Source of the DNA: Chloroflexota bacterium
GTDB lineage: Bacteria > Chloroflexota > Anaerolineae > Aggregatilineales > Aggregatilineaceae
Direction of reading: 5' to 3'
DNA length: 52,660 nucleotides
NCBI GenBank assembly: GCA_012729765.1
Contig: JAAYCM010000142.1
Location: 1 to 52,660, forward strand
The position numbers and the translations under genes are program-made. Of the stretch, positions 1 through 8,127 are shown piece after piece. Every line of letters starts with the position of its first letter. Within the stretch, counting starts at the first letter, position 1. Under the pieces are notes generated by a model, which worked only from the letters and a program-made list of their open reading frames with translations, searched no databases and was not told where the DNA came from.

Positions 1-93
1 AAAGCTGTTCGTCTAGAGTCTGCCCCTCATCCCTGTTCCACCGTGCTGAGCAAGTTTGAGGCATGAGGGGCGTGTGTGTCCGCTGCGGCCCGG

Positions 94-1356
94 CTACGTC
101 AGTTCGCGGCTGCTGTAGCCGAGAATGCGGCGGGCGACGATCAGCGTGTTGATCTGGCCCGTGCCCTCGTAGATATCGTTGATCTTCGCGTCGCGCATCC
201 ACTTTTCGACCAGCCACTCGCGGCTGTAGCCGAGCGGCCCCAGAATCTCGACCGCCTTCTGCGTGATCCACGTCACCGCTTTGCCGGCTTTGGCCTTCGC
301 CATCGAGGCTTCGAGGCTGTTGTGCTGGCCGTGATCGAGCAGGCTGGCGGCGCGCAGGGTGAGCAGCCAGGCCGCCTTGAGCTGCGCTTCCATCTCCAGC
401 ACGTCGCGCTGCACGGCGCTCAGGGCGTGATAGGGCAAGCCGTAGGGGATTTCGATCCCTTCCTCGGCCAGCTTTTCGGTCACGAATTCGAGCGCGGCAC
501 GTCCCACGCCGATCGCGCTGGCGGCGATCAAGGGGCGGCTGGCGTCGAAGGTCGCCATCGCGCCCTTGAAACCTTTCGTGCTGCCGTCGCGCTGGCGCAC
601 TTCGGGCGAGCCGAGCAGGTTATCGAAGGGGGTGCGCGCGTCATTGAAGACGATGCTGGCCGTGTCGCTGGCGCGGATGCCGTGCTTGATCTCGACCTTG
701 TCAACCGTCACGCCCGGCGTCCCGGCCTCGACCACGAACGGCTTCATCCCGGCGCGCCCCGCCGCACGATCGACGGTGGCCCACACGACGACGATCCCGT
801 TCGATTCGTCGAGCGCCAGCTTGCCGTTGGTGCAGAAAATCTTCTCGCCGTTGAGCACCCACTCGTTGGTTTCCTCGTCCAGCACGGCGGTGGTCTGGAT
901 GGCCGAGGTGTCGGAGCCGGCGCCCGGCTCGGTCATCGCCATCGCGCCCCAGACCGGCTCGTCGCCCTCGGCGAAGCGGCGCAGGAAGCGTTCCTGCTGG
1001 GCGGGCGTGCCGACCGCCTCGATTGCGGCCCCGGCCAGCAGCGCGGTCGGCAGACACAACATCTGCCCGACATCGCCCCAGCTCAGCATCTCGAAGGTGT
1101 AAATCATGTTCAGGTTGGTGATGCCCGGCCCTTTGCGCTCCGAGACTTCGCCCCGCTCGCGCTTCGCCAGCCGCTCAAGCTGGCGTTTCTGCTGCTCCTG
1201 CATCACCGGCCAGGTCATTTTGATGAAGTCGTCGGGCCGCTGGTGCTCGTGCTCGTCCAGGCGGCGTGCTTCGGGACGCATGACGCCCTGGGCCAGCGCC
1301 CCGGTCATCTGCAAGCCCTGCTCAATCCGTTCGGGGGTTTCAAAACTGATCGCCAT
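94..1356 (-). CDS. Acyl-CoA dehydrogenase, subunit with catalytic Glu
   Basis: A 420-residue acyl-CoA dehydrogenase family flavoprotein, expected to oxidise an acyl-CoA thioester to the enoyl-CoA. Visible motifs are AMTEPGAGSD in the middle beta domain (flavin/substrate contacts) and, near the C-terminus, DIYEGTGQI, whose Glu is the usual catalytic base. The FAD-contacting R-x-Q-F-G motif of the C-terminal helical domain is missing; the equivalent stretch reads GIEIPYGLPYHALSAVQ. The start at 1356 is chosen because MAISFETPE follows an AAAGGA ribosome site; an upstream in-frame Met at 1410 has no such support. It is the last gene of a TetR-led operon and lies 31 bp after the second dehydrogenase. 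The missing motif suggests it works with that neighbour as a heteromer. Family assignment is secure; the substrate is unknown. Confidence 0.93.
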   Translation of the reverse strand: MAISFETPERIEQGLQMTGALAQGVMRPEARRLDEHEHQRPDDFIKMTWPVMQEQQKRQLERLAKRERGEVSERKGPGITNLNMIYTFEMLSWGDVGQMLCLPTALLAGAAIEAVGTPAQQERFLRRFAEGDEPVWGAMAMTEPGAGSDTSAIQTTAVLDEETNEWVLNGEKIFCTNGKLALDESNGIVVVWATVDRAAGRAGMKPFVVEAGTPGVTVDKVEIKHGIRASDTASIVFNDARTPFDNLLGSPEVRQRDGSTKGFKGAMATFDASRPLIAASAIGVGRAALEFVTEKLAEEGIEIPYGLPYHALSAVQRDVLEMEAQLKAAWLLTLRAASLLDHGQHNSLEASMAKAKAGKAVTWITQKAVEILGPLGYSREWLVEKWMRDAKINDIYEGTGQINTLIVARRILGYSSRELT

Positions 1357-1387
1357 CGTGTTGTGTCCTTTCTGCCGCTCGCGCCCG

Positions 1388-2488
1388 CTACACCATCGCC
1401 AGCCCGTCAAATGTGGAGAAGCCGCGCGCGTTGCGCAGCCAGCGCTCGACCGGGTGCTCGCGGATGTAGCCGTGCCCGCCGAGTGTCTGGACGGCGCTGT
1501 CGGTCACCAACAGCGCGACCTTGTCGGTATACTGCCGGGCGAGATAGGCCTCGCGCCGGGCGTCCGCGCCCTGGTCGAGCTTCCACGCGGCTTCCCAGAC
1601 CATCAGGCGCGCGGCGTCGATCTCGATGGCGCACTCGGCCAGCATGAACGCGATGGCCTGTTTGGTAGCAATCGGCACGCCGAACTGCTCGCGCTCCTTG
1701 GCGTAGCCGATGGCGTATTCCAGCGCGCCGCGCATCACGCCGACCGCCAGCGCGCCCAGCGCAACCTGGCTGCGCGCCAGCAGGTGCGTGAAGTCCAGCC
1801 CGTTTTCGCCGCCCAGGCGCTGATTGGCGGCGATGCGCACGTTATCAAACGTCACGGGGTAGGTGGGCAGGGCGCGCACGCCCATCAGTTTTTCACGCGG
1901 GCCGACCTGCACCCCGTCCGCGTCGCCCGGCACCAGGAAGCCATCGACCTGCCCGGCCTCGGCGTTCCAGGCATAGACCAGCAGCAGCTCGGCGTGTTCG
2001 GCCAGCGGGACGGTTATTTTCTGGCCGCTGAGGACATAGCCGCCGTTCGCGCGCGCGGCGACGGTCTGCGGGTGGGTCGGATCGAAGCGGATGCTGCGCT
2101 CGATCAGTGCTGACGTGACCGGGGGCGGCGTCTCGTCCAGAAAGATCGGCAGCCACGCCTCGCGCTGGGCATCCGTCCCGGCCAGCACGAGCGGCAGCGC
2201 GACCGTCGCGGGGGTCATCAGGCGCAGCGCCAGCGCCAGATCGCCGTAGGCCAGCTCCTCGTAGGCCAGCACATTCGTCAGCGCGCTGAGCGCTTCGCCA
2301 AAGCCGCCCATCGACTCCGGGATGCTGCCCGGCAGAATCCCGATCTCCCAGCCGGTATTGACGATGGCGTTGGGGAGTTCGCCGCTTTCGTCGGCATCGT
2401 GGGCGATCGGACGCACCTCGTTACAGCTATAACGGTTGACCGCATCGACCAGCATTTGCTGTTCGTCGGTCGGGGTCAGACTGATCAT
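1388..2488 (-). CDS. Acyl-CoA dehydrogenase, subunit with FAD Arg motif
   Basis: A 366-residue acyl-CoA dehydrogenase family protein. It has the FAD-binding motif REQFGVPIATKQ and the GGHGYIREHPVERWLR stretch that normally precedes the catalytic loop. The chain ends in GFSTFDGLAMV, with no Y-E-G-T catalytic Glu. The TEPxAGSD motif is also absent, replaced by SALIERSIRFDPTHP. The start at 2488 follows GAGGAGAAG; an upstream Met at 2563 is unsupported. It sits between the unknown small gene (29 bp upstream) and the other dehydrogenase. In actinobacterial steroid-degrading FadE heterotetramers, two adjacent genes share one active site in this way, so I infer a similar pairing here. It could instead be a catalytically impaired paralogue. 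Confidence 0.9.
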   Translation of the reverse strand: MISLTPTDEQQMLVDAVNRYSCNEVRPIAHDADESGELPNAIVNTGWEIGILPGSIPESMGGFGEALSALTNVLAYEELAYGDLALALRLMTPATVALPLVLAGTDAQREAWLPIFLDETPPPVTSALIERSIRFDPTHPQTVAARANGGYVLSGQKITVPLAEHAELLLVYAWNAEAGQVDGFLVPGDADGVQVGPREKLMGVRALPTYPVTFDNVRIAANQRLGGENGLDFTHLLARSQVALGALAVGVMRGALEYAIGYAKEREQFGVPIATKQAIAFMLAECAIEIDAARLMVWEAAWKLDQGADARREAYLARQYTDKVALLVTDSAVQTLGGHGYIREHPVERWLRNARGFSTFDGLAMV

Positions 2489-2517
2489 CGTGTCTCTTCT
2501 CCTCTGCCTGCACTCAA

Positions 2518-3081
2518 CTATCTTGGCTGCAACCAGCCCAGCGATTGCAGCGCGTCGTCCCACACCTGGGCCTCGATGTAACGGTCGGGTCCGGCGCTGC
2601 CATCGGGATTCCAGACCTGGGGCAGGCCGTAGCGCCGGATCACGTCCGGCAGCTCGGCCAGGGTGAACACCTGCCCGCGATAGGGTTTGCCGTCACCGTA
2701 GCGCATCGCGGGGAAAGAGTCGCCAACGGTGAAGCTGATCACGCCGGGATCGAAAGCCGCCAGGGGCACGCGCAGCTCGCACCCGTCACGATACCAGGAC
2801 TGGACCCAGGGGCACGCGCCCAGGATCAGGTAATGGGGAGTCGGGCGGCGCGGCTGGCCGCCTTTGGCCGCGAACCGGCTGCGGATCGTCTGCTCCAGCT
2901 CGCGGCGGATGGTCAGATAGTCGGGGGCGCGCTGGCTGGCGAAGCTCTCCCCCTGGCGGCGGATGGTGTCTAACAGGCGCTCGGCCTCAGCCGGATCAAG
3001 CGCCGACAGGCTGCGAAACGGGCCGCGCTCGCGCTCATAGTAATGCGTCAGGAAATCGGGATAGTCCGGCGGTTGGCTCAT
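2518..3081 (-). CDS. Conserved-looking small protein of unknown function
   Basis: A 187-residue soluble protein that I do not recognise. It has no signal peptide or membrane segment. The N-terminal half is helical and charged (YYERERGPF, LLDTIRRQGESFASQ). The C-terminal half is rich in aromatic residues and glycine, with GACPWVQSWYRDG and a closing WDDALQSLGWLQPR. Its start codon overlaps the stop codon of the upstream TetR gene by four bases (ATGA), so translation is probably coupled. Its place between a TetR regulator and two acyl-CoA dehydrogenases suggests a role in the same acyl-CoA pathway, but nothing in the sequence gives an activity. Confidence 0.72.
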   Translation of the reverse strand: MSQPPDYPDFLTHYYERERGPFRSLSALDPAEAERLLDTIRRQGESFASQRAPDYLTIRRELEQTIRSRFAAKGGQPRRPTPHYLILGACPWVQSWYRDGCELRVPLAAFDPGVISFTVGDSFPAMRYGDGKPYRGQVFTLAELPDVIRRYGLPQVWNPDGSAGPDRYIEAQVWDDALQSLGWLQPR

Positions 3082-3686
3082 GGCATCCCGGCTCCTGGCC
3101 GCAGCGACGCTAAAAATGTGCGCGCGATCTCCTCAGCGATCTCGGCCCCGCTCATCCGCCCGGCGGGGCGATACCACACGCTGACCCAGTTGAGCGCGCC
3201 GAACATCGTCTTGACGAAGATACCCACGTCCAGAGCGCGGAAGTCGCCGCACGCGATCCCGTCCTCGATCACGCGCCGGTAGAGCGCTTCGAGCGCGTCG
3301 CGCTGGCGGACGTACTGGTCGCGCACGCCGGGCATCTCCAGCAGGGCGCGGCTCTCGAAGATCACGGCGGCGGCGATATTGACGTTATCGATCTCGCTCT
3401 GCACATGAAGCTGCACGATCTGGCGCAGCTTTTCCGGCGGGACGGCGTCCCCCTCGACGACTGCCTGCACGGCGCTGATCATCTGGCCCAGCCCGGCATC
3501 GAGCACGGCGAGCAGGAGTTCCTGCTTGCTGGGGAAATGGTGATAGAGACTGCCGGCAGTCAGGTTGACCTCGGCGGCGATGTCGGCCATCGTCGCGCCG
3601 TGATAGCCCTGGCGGCAGAAAACGGTCGCGGCGGCGTGCAGGATCGCGTCGGGATGGACGGTTTGTTCGGCGGGCTTGCGGGCCAT
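3078..3686 (-). CDS. TetR/AcrR family transcriptional regulator
   Basis: A 202-residue TetR-type repressor. The N-terminal helix-turn-helix is clear at residues about 10-58: AAATVFCRQGYHGATMADIA followed by AGSLYHHFPSKQELL. The remaining helical part is the ligand-binding and dimerisation domain. It starts at 3686 after GGAG. It is the first gene of the operon that continues into the unknown protein and both acyl-CoA dehydrogenases, so it probably controls its own operon in response to an acyl-CoA or fatty-acid-like ligand, as FadR/PaaR-type TetR proteins do. The ligand is inferred from context only. Confidence 0.93.
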   Translation of the reverse strand: MARKPAEQTVHPDAILHAAATVFCRQGYHGATMADIAAEVNLTAGSLYHHFPSKQELLLAVLDAGLGQMISAVQAVVEGDAVPPEKLRQIVQLHVQSEIDNVNIAAAVIFESRALLEMPGVRDQYVRQRDALEALYRRVIEDGIACGDFRALDVGIFVKTMFGALNWVSVWYRPAGRMSGAEIAEEIARTFLASLRPGAGMP

Positions 3687-3709
3687 CGGCAGTGCTCCGG
3701 TGGGTACAG

Positions 3710-3735
3710 TAATTAATCAAACCTTCATTTAATTA
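3710..3735. promoter_or_regulatory. AT-rich inverted repeat upstream of tetR
   Basis: TAATTAA at 3710-3716 and TTAATTA at 3729-3735 form an inverted repeat, with a partly symmetric centre reading ATCAAACCTTCAT. It lies about 25 bp upstream of the TetR start and stands out in GC-rich DNA. It is a candidate autoregulatory operator or promoter core. The centre symmetry is imperfect, so this is weak evidence. Confidence 0.35.
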
Positions 3736-3736
3736 T

Positions 3737-3930
3737 ATGGGCACAGCAGCCGCCATGCCAAGTCGACTTTGTGAGGCGCGCCACCACACAAGCAGCACTG
3801 TCAGCAGGCAATAATGGCGCGCGGTTGTTGTGTAAGAATAGGGCTTGCCCTACCCGCCGGGTGACGCAAGCATCGCCCCTACAGGAAACCCGGTGTCTGT
3901 GGCTGCCCCTCAGAGACCATTTGAGAAGTT
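3737..3930. other. Non-coding stretch with a dispersed-repeat-like segment
   Basis: No convincing gene is present. Around 3838-3884, GGGCTTGCCCTACCC is followed by GACGCAAGCATCGCCCCTAC. On the other strand this reads GTAGGGGCGATGCTTGCGTC, which resembles a short repeat type scattered through many bacterial intergenic regions. Only one copy is present in this window, so the repeat status comes from memory and was not tested. Confidence 0.3.
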
Positions 3931-4023
3931 CCCCCCATCCCCCGGCCCCTTCCCCCACGCTTCGCGGAGGGCAGGGGAGCAGGGCAAGTCTTCCTCATTT
4001 TGGGGGAAGGACTTAGGATGGGG
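3931..4023 (+). repeat. Palindromic intergenic element, copy 1
   Basis: Runs from CCCCCCATCC to GGATGGGGA and contains the family core: CCCCTTCCCCCAC, a short loop with CGCGGAGGG, then a second arm CCTCATTTTGGGGGAAGG. It has no obvious longer terminal repeats. It lies between divergent genes (the TetR operon and the TIR-TPR gene), unlike most other copies. Confidence 0.85.
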
Positions 4024-4073
4024 AGAGGCGGCAGAATCGACAAGCCACCTGTGCAGTTACGACTTACTATGTT

Positions 4074-4084
4074 TGTGTTACAAT
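4074..4084 (+). promoter_or_regulatory. Extended -10 promoter for the TIR-TPR gene
   Basis: TGTTACAAT at 4076-4084 matches an extended -10 box (TGn before TACAAT). The -35 region is poor (GTTACG or TTACGA). The start codon lies 41-80 bp downstream depending on which Met is used. Confidence 0.4.
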
Positions 4085-4124
4085 CGCGCTGCGCACCGAA
4101 ACGGCGCGACGCACGTATAGTCAA

Positions 4125-5549
4125 ATGATGGATGTGAGGGGGGCCTGTTCCAGGCGCGCAGCGATGGCGATTGAGCACGCGACAACCTTCATCAGTTATT
4201 CGCGCCGTGACGAAACCTTCGCCCGGCGGCTGTACAATGACCTCTCGGCGGCGGGTGTGCGCCCCTGGATGGACCGCTACGACATCCCACCCGGCGCGAT
4301 CTGGGACGACGAGATTCAGCGCGGCCTGAACGCGTGCAGCCACGTGCTGATCCTGCTCTCGGCGGCGTCGGTCGAGTCGCGCAACGTGCATGCCGAATGG
4401 AACTATGCCGACACGCTGGGCAAGACGCTCGTCCCGCTGATCCTGGAGCAGCTCCAGCCGGAGCAGATTCCCTTCCGGCTGCATGGGCCGAACTGGATGA
4501 TCTTCGGCGGGCAGGACTACGCCGCCGCGCTCGAACGGCTGCTGGGCGTGCTGCCCGTGACTGCTGCGCCCAATCCTGCCGCCGCCCCAGAGCCGGCGCT
4601 GCCGGTCAATCCCGCGCCCGGCGGCCATGTCGATCCGGTCGCCGCCGCCGCCATCTGGAAACACGGTAACGCCGAGTTTCACGCCGGGAACATGGAAGCG
4701 GCCCAGGCCGCCTATACCGACGCGATCCGGCTGGCCCCCACGCAGCCCGAACCGTACATCCACCGGGGGATGGTGCTCTATTCGCTGCACCGCTATCCCG
4801 ACGCCCTGCGCGATTTTGGGCAGGCCCAACAGCTTAACCCGGATATCGCGCTGCTGTATAACAACCGGGGCGTGACGCACCTGGCGATGAAGCAGGTGGG
4901 ACAGGCATTGGCCGACTTCGACGAGGCGCTGATGCTCAACCCGGCCTACGCCACCGCCTGCTACAACCGCGCCGCGACGTTTATGGCGCTGGGGCGCTAC
5001 CGGCTGGCGACGCACTACTATACGCGCGCGATCGAGATCAACGAGCGCGTGCCGATGTTCTATAACAGCCGGGGCCTGAGCTATGCCGCCCAGGGCAACC
5101 TGGAGCAGGCGTTAGCGGACTATAACCGCGCGCTGGAGCTGGACGAGACGTATGCCGGGGCGTATGGCAACCGCGCCAACGCCTATGCCAACGCCGGGCG
5201 CACCGCCGACGCGCTGGCCGATTATGAGCGGGTGATCGCGCTCGACCCGGAGCACTATCTGGCCTATGCCGGGCGCAGCGAGCTGCGGCTGTGCGCAGGC
5301 GAGTACGCGCTGGCGGCGCTCGATGCTTCGACCGTGATCGGCCTCAAGCCCGACTTTCACGGCGGCTATGCGCTGCGCGCGCTGGCCGACTTCCGGCGCG
5401 GCAAACGGCGCGAGGCGCTGGAGTCGTATGCCGAGGCGATCCGGCTCGACCCGGCGTGGCGCACGGTCGAGGGCGCGGCGGCCTACCTGACGATCTGCCC
5501 GGATGCGGCGCTGAGCACGGCGCGCGAGATTCTGGCCGCGCTCGGCTAG
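4125..5549 (+). CDS. TIR domain-TPR repeat protein
   Basis: A 474-residue protein with an N-terminal TIR domain (residues about 15-140) and a C-terminal array of about eight TPRs (about 165-460). TIR hallmarks are TTFISYSRRDETFARRLY, W48-M-D50, and RNVHAEW, whose E91 is in the position of the NAD-hydrolysing Glu of TIR enzymes. A Pro/Ala-rich linker separates the two parts. TPR units show the alternating pattern seen in YNRAATFMALGRYRLATHYY and YGNRANAYANAGRTADALAD. The start is uncertain: Met1 at 4125 or Met14 at 4164, which sits just before the domain and would lose only Arg/Cys-rich residues. Neighbouring genes give no Thoeris partner. Known bacterial TIR-TPR proteins are thought to act as NAD-cleaving effectors or scaffolds; activity here is inferred from E91. 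Confidence 0.9.
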   Translation: MMDVRGACSRRAAMAIEHATTFISYSRRDETFARRLYNDLSAAGVRPWMDRYDIPPGAIWDDEIQRGLNACSHVLILLSAASVESRNVHAEWNYADTLGKTLVPLILEQLQPEQIPFRLHGPNWMIFGGQDYAAALERLLGVLPVTAAPNPAAAPEPALPVNPAPGGHVDPVAAAAIWKHGNAEFHAGNMEAAQAAYTDAIRLAPTQPEPYIHRGMVLYSLHRYPDALRDFGQAQQLNPDIALLYNNRGVTHLAMKQVGQALADFDEALMLNPAYATACYNRAATFMALGRYRLATHYYTRAIEINERVPMFYNSRGLSYAAQGNLEQALADYNRALELDETYAGAYGNRANAYANAGRTADALADYERVIALDPEHYLAYAGRSELRLCAGEYALAALDASTVIGLKPDFHGGYALRALADFRRGKRREALESYAEAIRLDPAWRTVEGAAAYLTICPDAALSTAREILAALG

Positions 5550-5652
5550 AGCATCCTTCCGGCGCCGGATGTGTTCTATGCTTGTAGAATGCCCGCCTTT
5601 ATCCCGGTCTTATCCTGCGTGATTTCGATCCCTGTTTGACGGAGGTCGTAGT

Positions 5653-6399
5653 TTGAAGACGAAAGATCTGCTTGTGCGCATCCTGCGAAACCGGCTGGCC
5701 CTGTTTGCGATTCTGTTGATCATTCAGTCGCTGTTCTTCGTGACCAACATGGCAAACAGCCTGCTGCGCGAGCCGGACGACGGCTGGGAGCTGAAGATCG
5801 CGGCAATCGACAACCACCTGTCGCCGATGGGCATCTGGCTGATCCCGTATGCGGTCGGGTTCCTCTTGGCGGCGCTGCTCCCGCTGTGGGCGGCCTTTTA
5901 TATGCCGATCAAGCTCTATCGCCAGTTCATCCTGGCGATGGGCGTGGCGGCGGTGTTCAGCTACATCATCTACATCGTATTCCCGACCTATGTTGTGAAG
6001 CCGAGGCCGGAAGATGTGCCGGGCAGCGATATCCTCTCGGTGCTGCTGCGCACCGCTTACGAGGCGGATAACGCCTACAGCACGCACAATGCCGCGCCAA
6101 GCCAGCACGTGTTCTACGCGATCATCAATGCGTGCTTCATGATCCGCTTCCGCCCCCGCCCGCGCGTGTTCTGGGTCTGGACGACGCTGGCTGCCCTGAT
6201 CAGCGCTTCGGCGCTGCTGACGCGCCAGCACCACTCGCCCGACCTGATCGCGGGCTACCTGACGGCGGCCGGCGCGTATTACGCGGGTCTGTGGCTGGGC
6301 GAGCGCGTCACGGCCTGGCTGGGCGACGAGCACAGCCCGCTGATCGCGCCCTGGCAGCGGCGGCTGCGCTGGCGGCGCGGCGTGATGGACGCTGCCTGA
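5653..6399 (+). CDS. PAP2 family membrane phosphatase/phosphotransferase
   Basis: A 248-residue integral membrane protein with about six hydrophobic segments. The PAP2 catalytic signature is spread over K116-P-R118-P, A-P-S150-Q-H152 and R191-Q-H193-x-x-x-D197. The last motif resembles the HxxxD of the AUR1/sphingomyelin-synthase-like branch. It probably hydrolyses or transfers a lipid phosphate at the membrane. Translation starts at a TTG at 5653, seven bases after a strong GGAGG; no ATG is available nearby. It lies about 100 bp after the TIR-TPR gene on the same strand, and a strong hairpin follows it. Exact substrate unknown. Confidence 0.85.
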   Translation: MKTKDLLVRILRNRLALFAILLIIQSLFFVTNMANSLLREPDDGWELKIAAIDNHLSPMGIWLIPYAVGFLLAALLPLWAAFYMPIKLYRQFILAMGVAAVFSYIIYIVFPTYVVKPRPEDVPGSDILSVLLRTAYEADNAYSTHNAAPSQHVFYAIINACFMIRFRPRPRVFWVWTTLAALISASALLTRQHHSPDLIAGYLTAAGAYYAGLWLGERVTAWLGDEHSPLIAPWQRRLRWRRGVMDAA

Positions 6400-6466
6400 T
6401 GCTCGCAGCCTGATATTTAAAATTTGGTATGTCTGACTAATTCCAGACACACCACACAACGGTATG

Positions 6467-6505
6467 ATCGGCGCCTCGACCTGCTCAAGGCGCCGATTTG
6501 TTGTT
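6467..6505 (+). terminator. Hairpin terminator after the PAP2 gene
   Basis: ATCGGCGCCT at 6467-6476 pairs perfectly with AGGCGCCGAT at 6488-6497, an 11-base loop, followed by TTGTTGTTG. The T tract is interrupted but the stem is strong. It lies between the PAP2 stop and the aminotransferase start, so it could end the PAP2 transcript or act as a leader hairpin for the aminotransferase. Confidence 0.5.
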
Positions 6506-6580
6506 GATCGTGCGGGGTGGCGGGTGTTCGGTCCGCCTGGGCCGCCCACCGTTCGAAAGGTAATTTGGGGAGATTTCTGG

Positions 6581-7900
6581 ATGAGCACACATGATACGCC
6601 GCGTTTTGCCGTGCCGGACTCCAACCTGATCCCGGTCAATCCGTATCCCGGCACGCTTTACGAGATTCCACCCTCGCGCATGTTTCTGATCAAAAAGTCG
6701 CTGCGCCGCTACACCGACCGGATGGGCGCAGACGCAGCCGTATTCGATGCCTCGCAGGGCGACGGCGGCGCGTCGCTGCCGGGCGTGCCAGAGGCGCTGC
6801 TCGACCGCGCGCATGTGCTCGTCAAGGCGCATGGGACCGGCTACGATGCGCCCTATGGCAGCGACGATTTCCGCACCTGTGTCGCCGAGCGCTACTGGCA
6901 GCTTGATTCGAGTCTGGGCTGGGGGCCGGGTAACGTGCTGGCGGCGGTCGGCGGGCGTGACGCGCTGCTCAAGGCGTATGATGCTATGATCAATCTGGGC
7001 ACGGGGCGGGTCGGCGACGTCGTGCTGCTGACGCGCGTGCCCTGGATCAGCTACAACTGGGGGCCGTATGCCATCGGGGCGAACGTGCTGCTCGCGCCCG
7101 GCGATGAGGAGTCGGCCTGGCAGTTCACCGAAGACAGCATCCGCGAGTCGGTGCGCTTCTGCGAGCAGCAACGCGGCGGGCGGCGCGTAGCCGGGATCGT
7201 GATCACCTCACCCGACAACCCGACCGGGCACACGCTTTCGGCAGAGCGGCAGATCGCGCTGGGCAAGGCCGCGCTCGAAGCCGGGGTCGGCTTTGTGCTA
7301 TACGACTGGATTTACCATTACGTTACCGAGGGCGAGCCGATGAGCGCCAACGCCGTCCTGAGCGCGTTCTCGCAGGAAGAGCGCGAGCGGATCATGATCC
7401 TCGACGGGCTGACCAAATCGCTGGGTGCGTCCAACGTCCGCAGCGCGCACCTGCTGGCGGACAGCAAGGTGATCAAGTTTATCAACACCCGCGCTTCGCA
7501 CGGCGTGATCCCGCACTATCACGGGCAGGCGATCGCTATAGCGGCGTTTGAGATGGGTTTCCGCCAGGCTGCCGAGCCGATCATCGGGCCAACGAATGCC
7601 AGCCGTAAACTGGTGCGCGAGTTTTTGACGGCGCAGGGCTACCGCTTCATCATGGGCGATGGCGGCTATTATGCCTTCATCGACGTCACCGACTGGATGG
7701 AAGCGGCCAATATGGTAGACAGCTTCAGCCTGGGCGAGTATCTGGCCGCCGAGCACGGGATCGCCGTCGTGCCGGGCGCGGCCTTCTCGGCTGAGGGCAA
7801 CGGCTGGGTGCGCTTCTCCTACGCGCTGCCCCCGGATGTCACACGCGGGGCGCTGGCGCGCTTTCACGCCGGCCTTCAAGCGCTCAGAGACGCGGGATAA
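6581..7900 (+). CDS. PLP-dependent aminotransferase, class I/II
   Basis: A 439-residue fold-type I PLP enzyme. SPDNPTGH gives the conserved Asn and the N-P-T-G turn, YDWIYHY gives the Asp/Tyr pair that contacts PLP, and DGLTKSLG gives the Schiff-base lysine K279. C-terminal VRFSYALP contains the Arg that binds the substrate carboxylate. The ATG at 6581 follows GGGGAG; an in-frame Met at 6464 would add unlikely sequence that runs through a hairpin. A clear intrinsic terminator follows at 7912. The amino acid substrate cannot be read from the sequence. Confidence 0.92.
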   Translation: MSTHDTPRFAVPDSNLIPVNPYPGTLYEIPPSRMFLIKKSLRRYTDRMGADAAVFDASQGDGGASLPGVPEALLDRAHVLVKAHGTGYDAPYGSDDFRTCVAERYWQLDSSLGWGPGNVLAAVGGRDALLKAYDAMINLGTGRVGDVVLLTRVPWISYNWGPYAIGANVLLAPGDEESAWQFTEDSIRESVRFCEQQRGGRRVAGIVITSPDNPTGHTLSAERQIALGKAALEAGVGFVLYDWIYHYVTEGEPMSANAVLSAFSQEERERIMILDGLTKSLGASNVRSAHLLADSKVIKFINTRASHGVIPHYHGQAIAIAAFEMGFRQAAEPIIGPTNASRKLVREFLTAQGYRFIMGDGGYYAFIDVTDWMEAANMVDSFSLGEYLAAEHGIAVVPGAAFSAEGNGWVRFSYALPPDVTRGALARFHAGLQALRDAG

Positions 7901-7911
7901 CGCACCCGCCG

Positions 7912-7943
7912 GAGCCGCCCTTAAGCATGGGGCGGCTCTTTTT
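7912..7943 (+). terminator. Intrinsic terminator after the aminotransferase gene
   Basis: GAGCCGCCC (7912-7920) pairs with GGGCGGCTC (7930-7938) over a nine-base loop and is followed by TTTTT. It begins 12 bp after the aminotransferase stop. Confidence 0.88.
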
Positions 7944-7992
7944 ATTTCCCCGCCCACAGTCCCACACTAACAAATACGCTGTCCATAGAGTT

Positions 7993-8081
7993 AAAATTCA
8001 GTTAGGTTGGCGTGAATTTACTGTGAATTTACGGATTTTGTGCGGGAAGTTTATTTAACAAAAATTCAGATCGTGTATACT
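7993..8081 (+). promoter_or_regulatory. Repeated AATTCA boxes and -10 box upstream of the histidine kinase
   Basis: GTGAATTTAC occurs twice, at 8012-8021 and 8023-8032, with an 11-bp period (one helical turn). The reverse-oriented core AAATTCA occurs at about 7994 and 8062. A good -10 box TATACT lies at 8076-8081, with TTAACA 15 bp upstream as a short-spaced -35. This looks like a regulated promoter with phased activator or repressor sites in front of the kinase gene. Confidence 0.45.
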
Positions 8082-8127
8082 AACTTTAACGAATCGCTGC
8101 ATTGAGCAGGCGGTCAAGCACTACAGG

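Noticed and set aside
22..71. Terminator for the dehydrogenase operon
   Set aside because: A nine-base inverted repeat (GCCCCTCAT with ATGAGGGGC) lies just after the operon end, but the loop is 32 bases and no T tract follows on the minus strand.
76..1647. Long open frame opposite the acyl-CoA dehydrogenases
   Set aside because: Its composition is that of a GC-rich antisense frame, with Arg/Ala/Gly/His-rich text and no domain. The minus-strand genes have clear motifs and ribosome sites.
4125..5549. Thoeris defence system
   Set aside because: A TIR protein is present but there is no ThsA (SIR2/SLOG or membrane-type) gene nearby.
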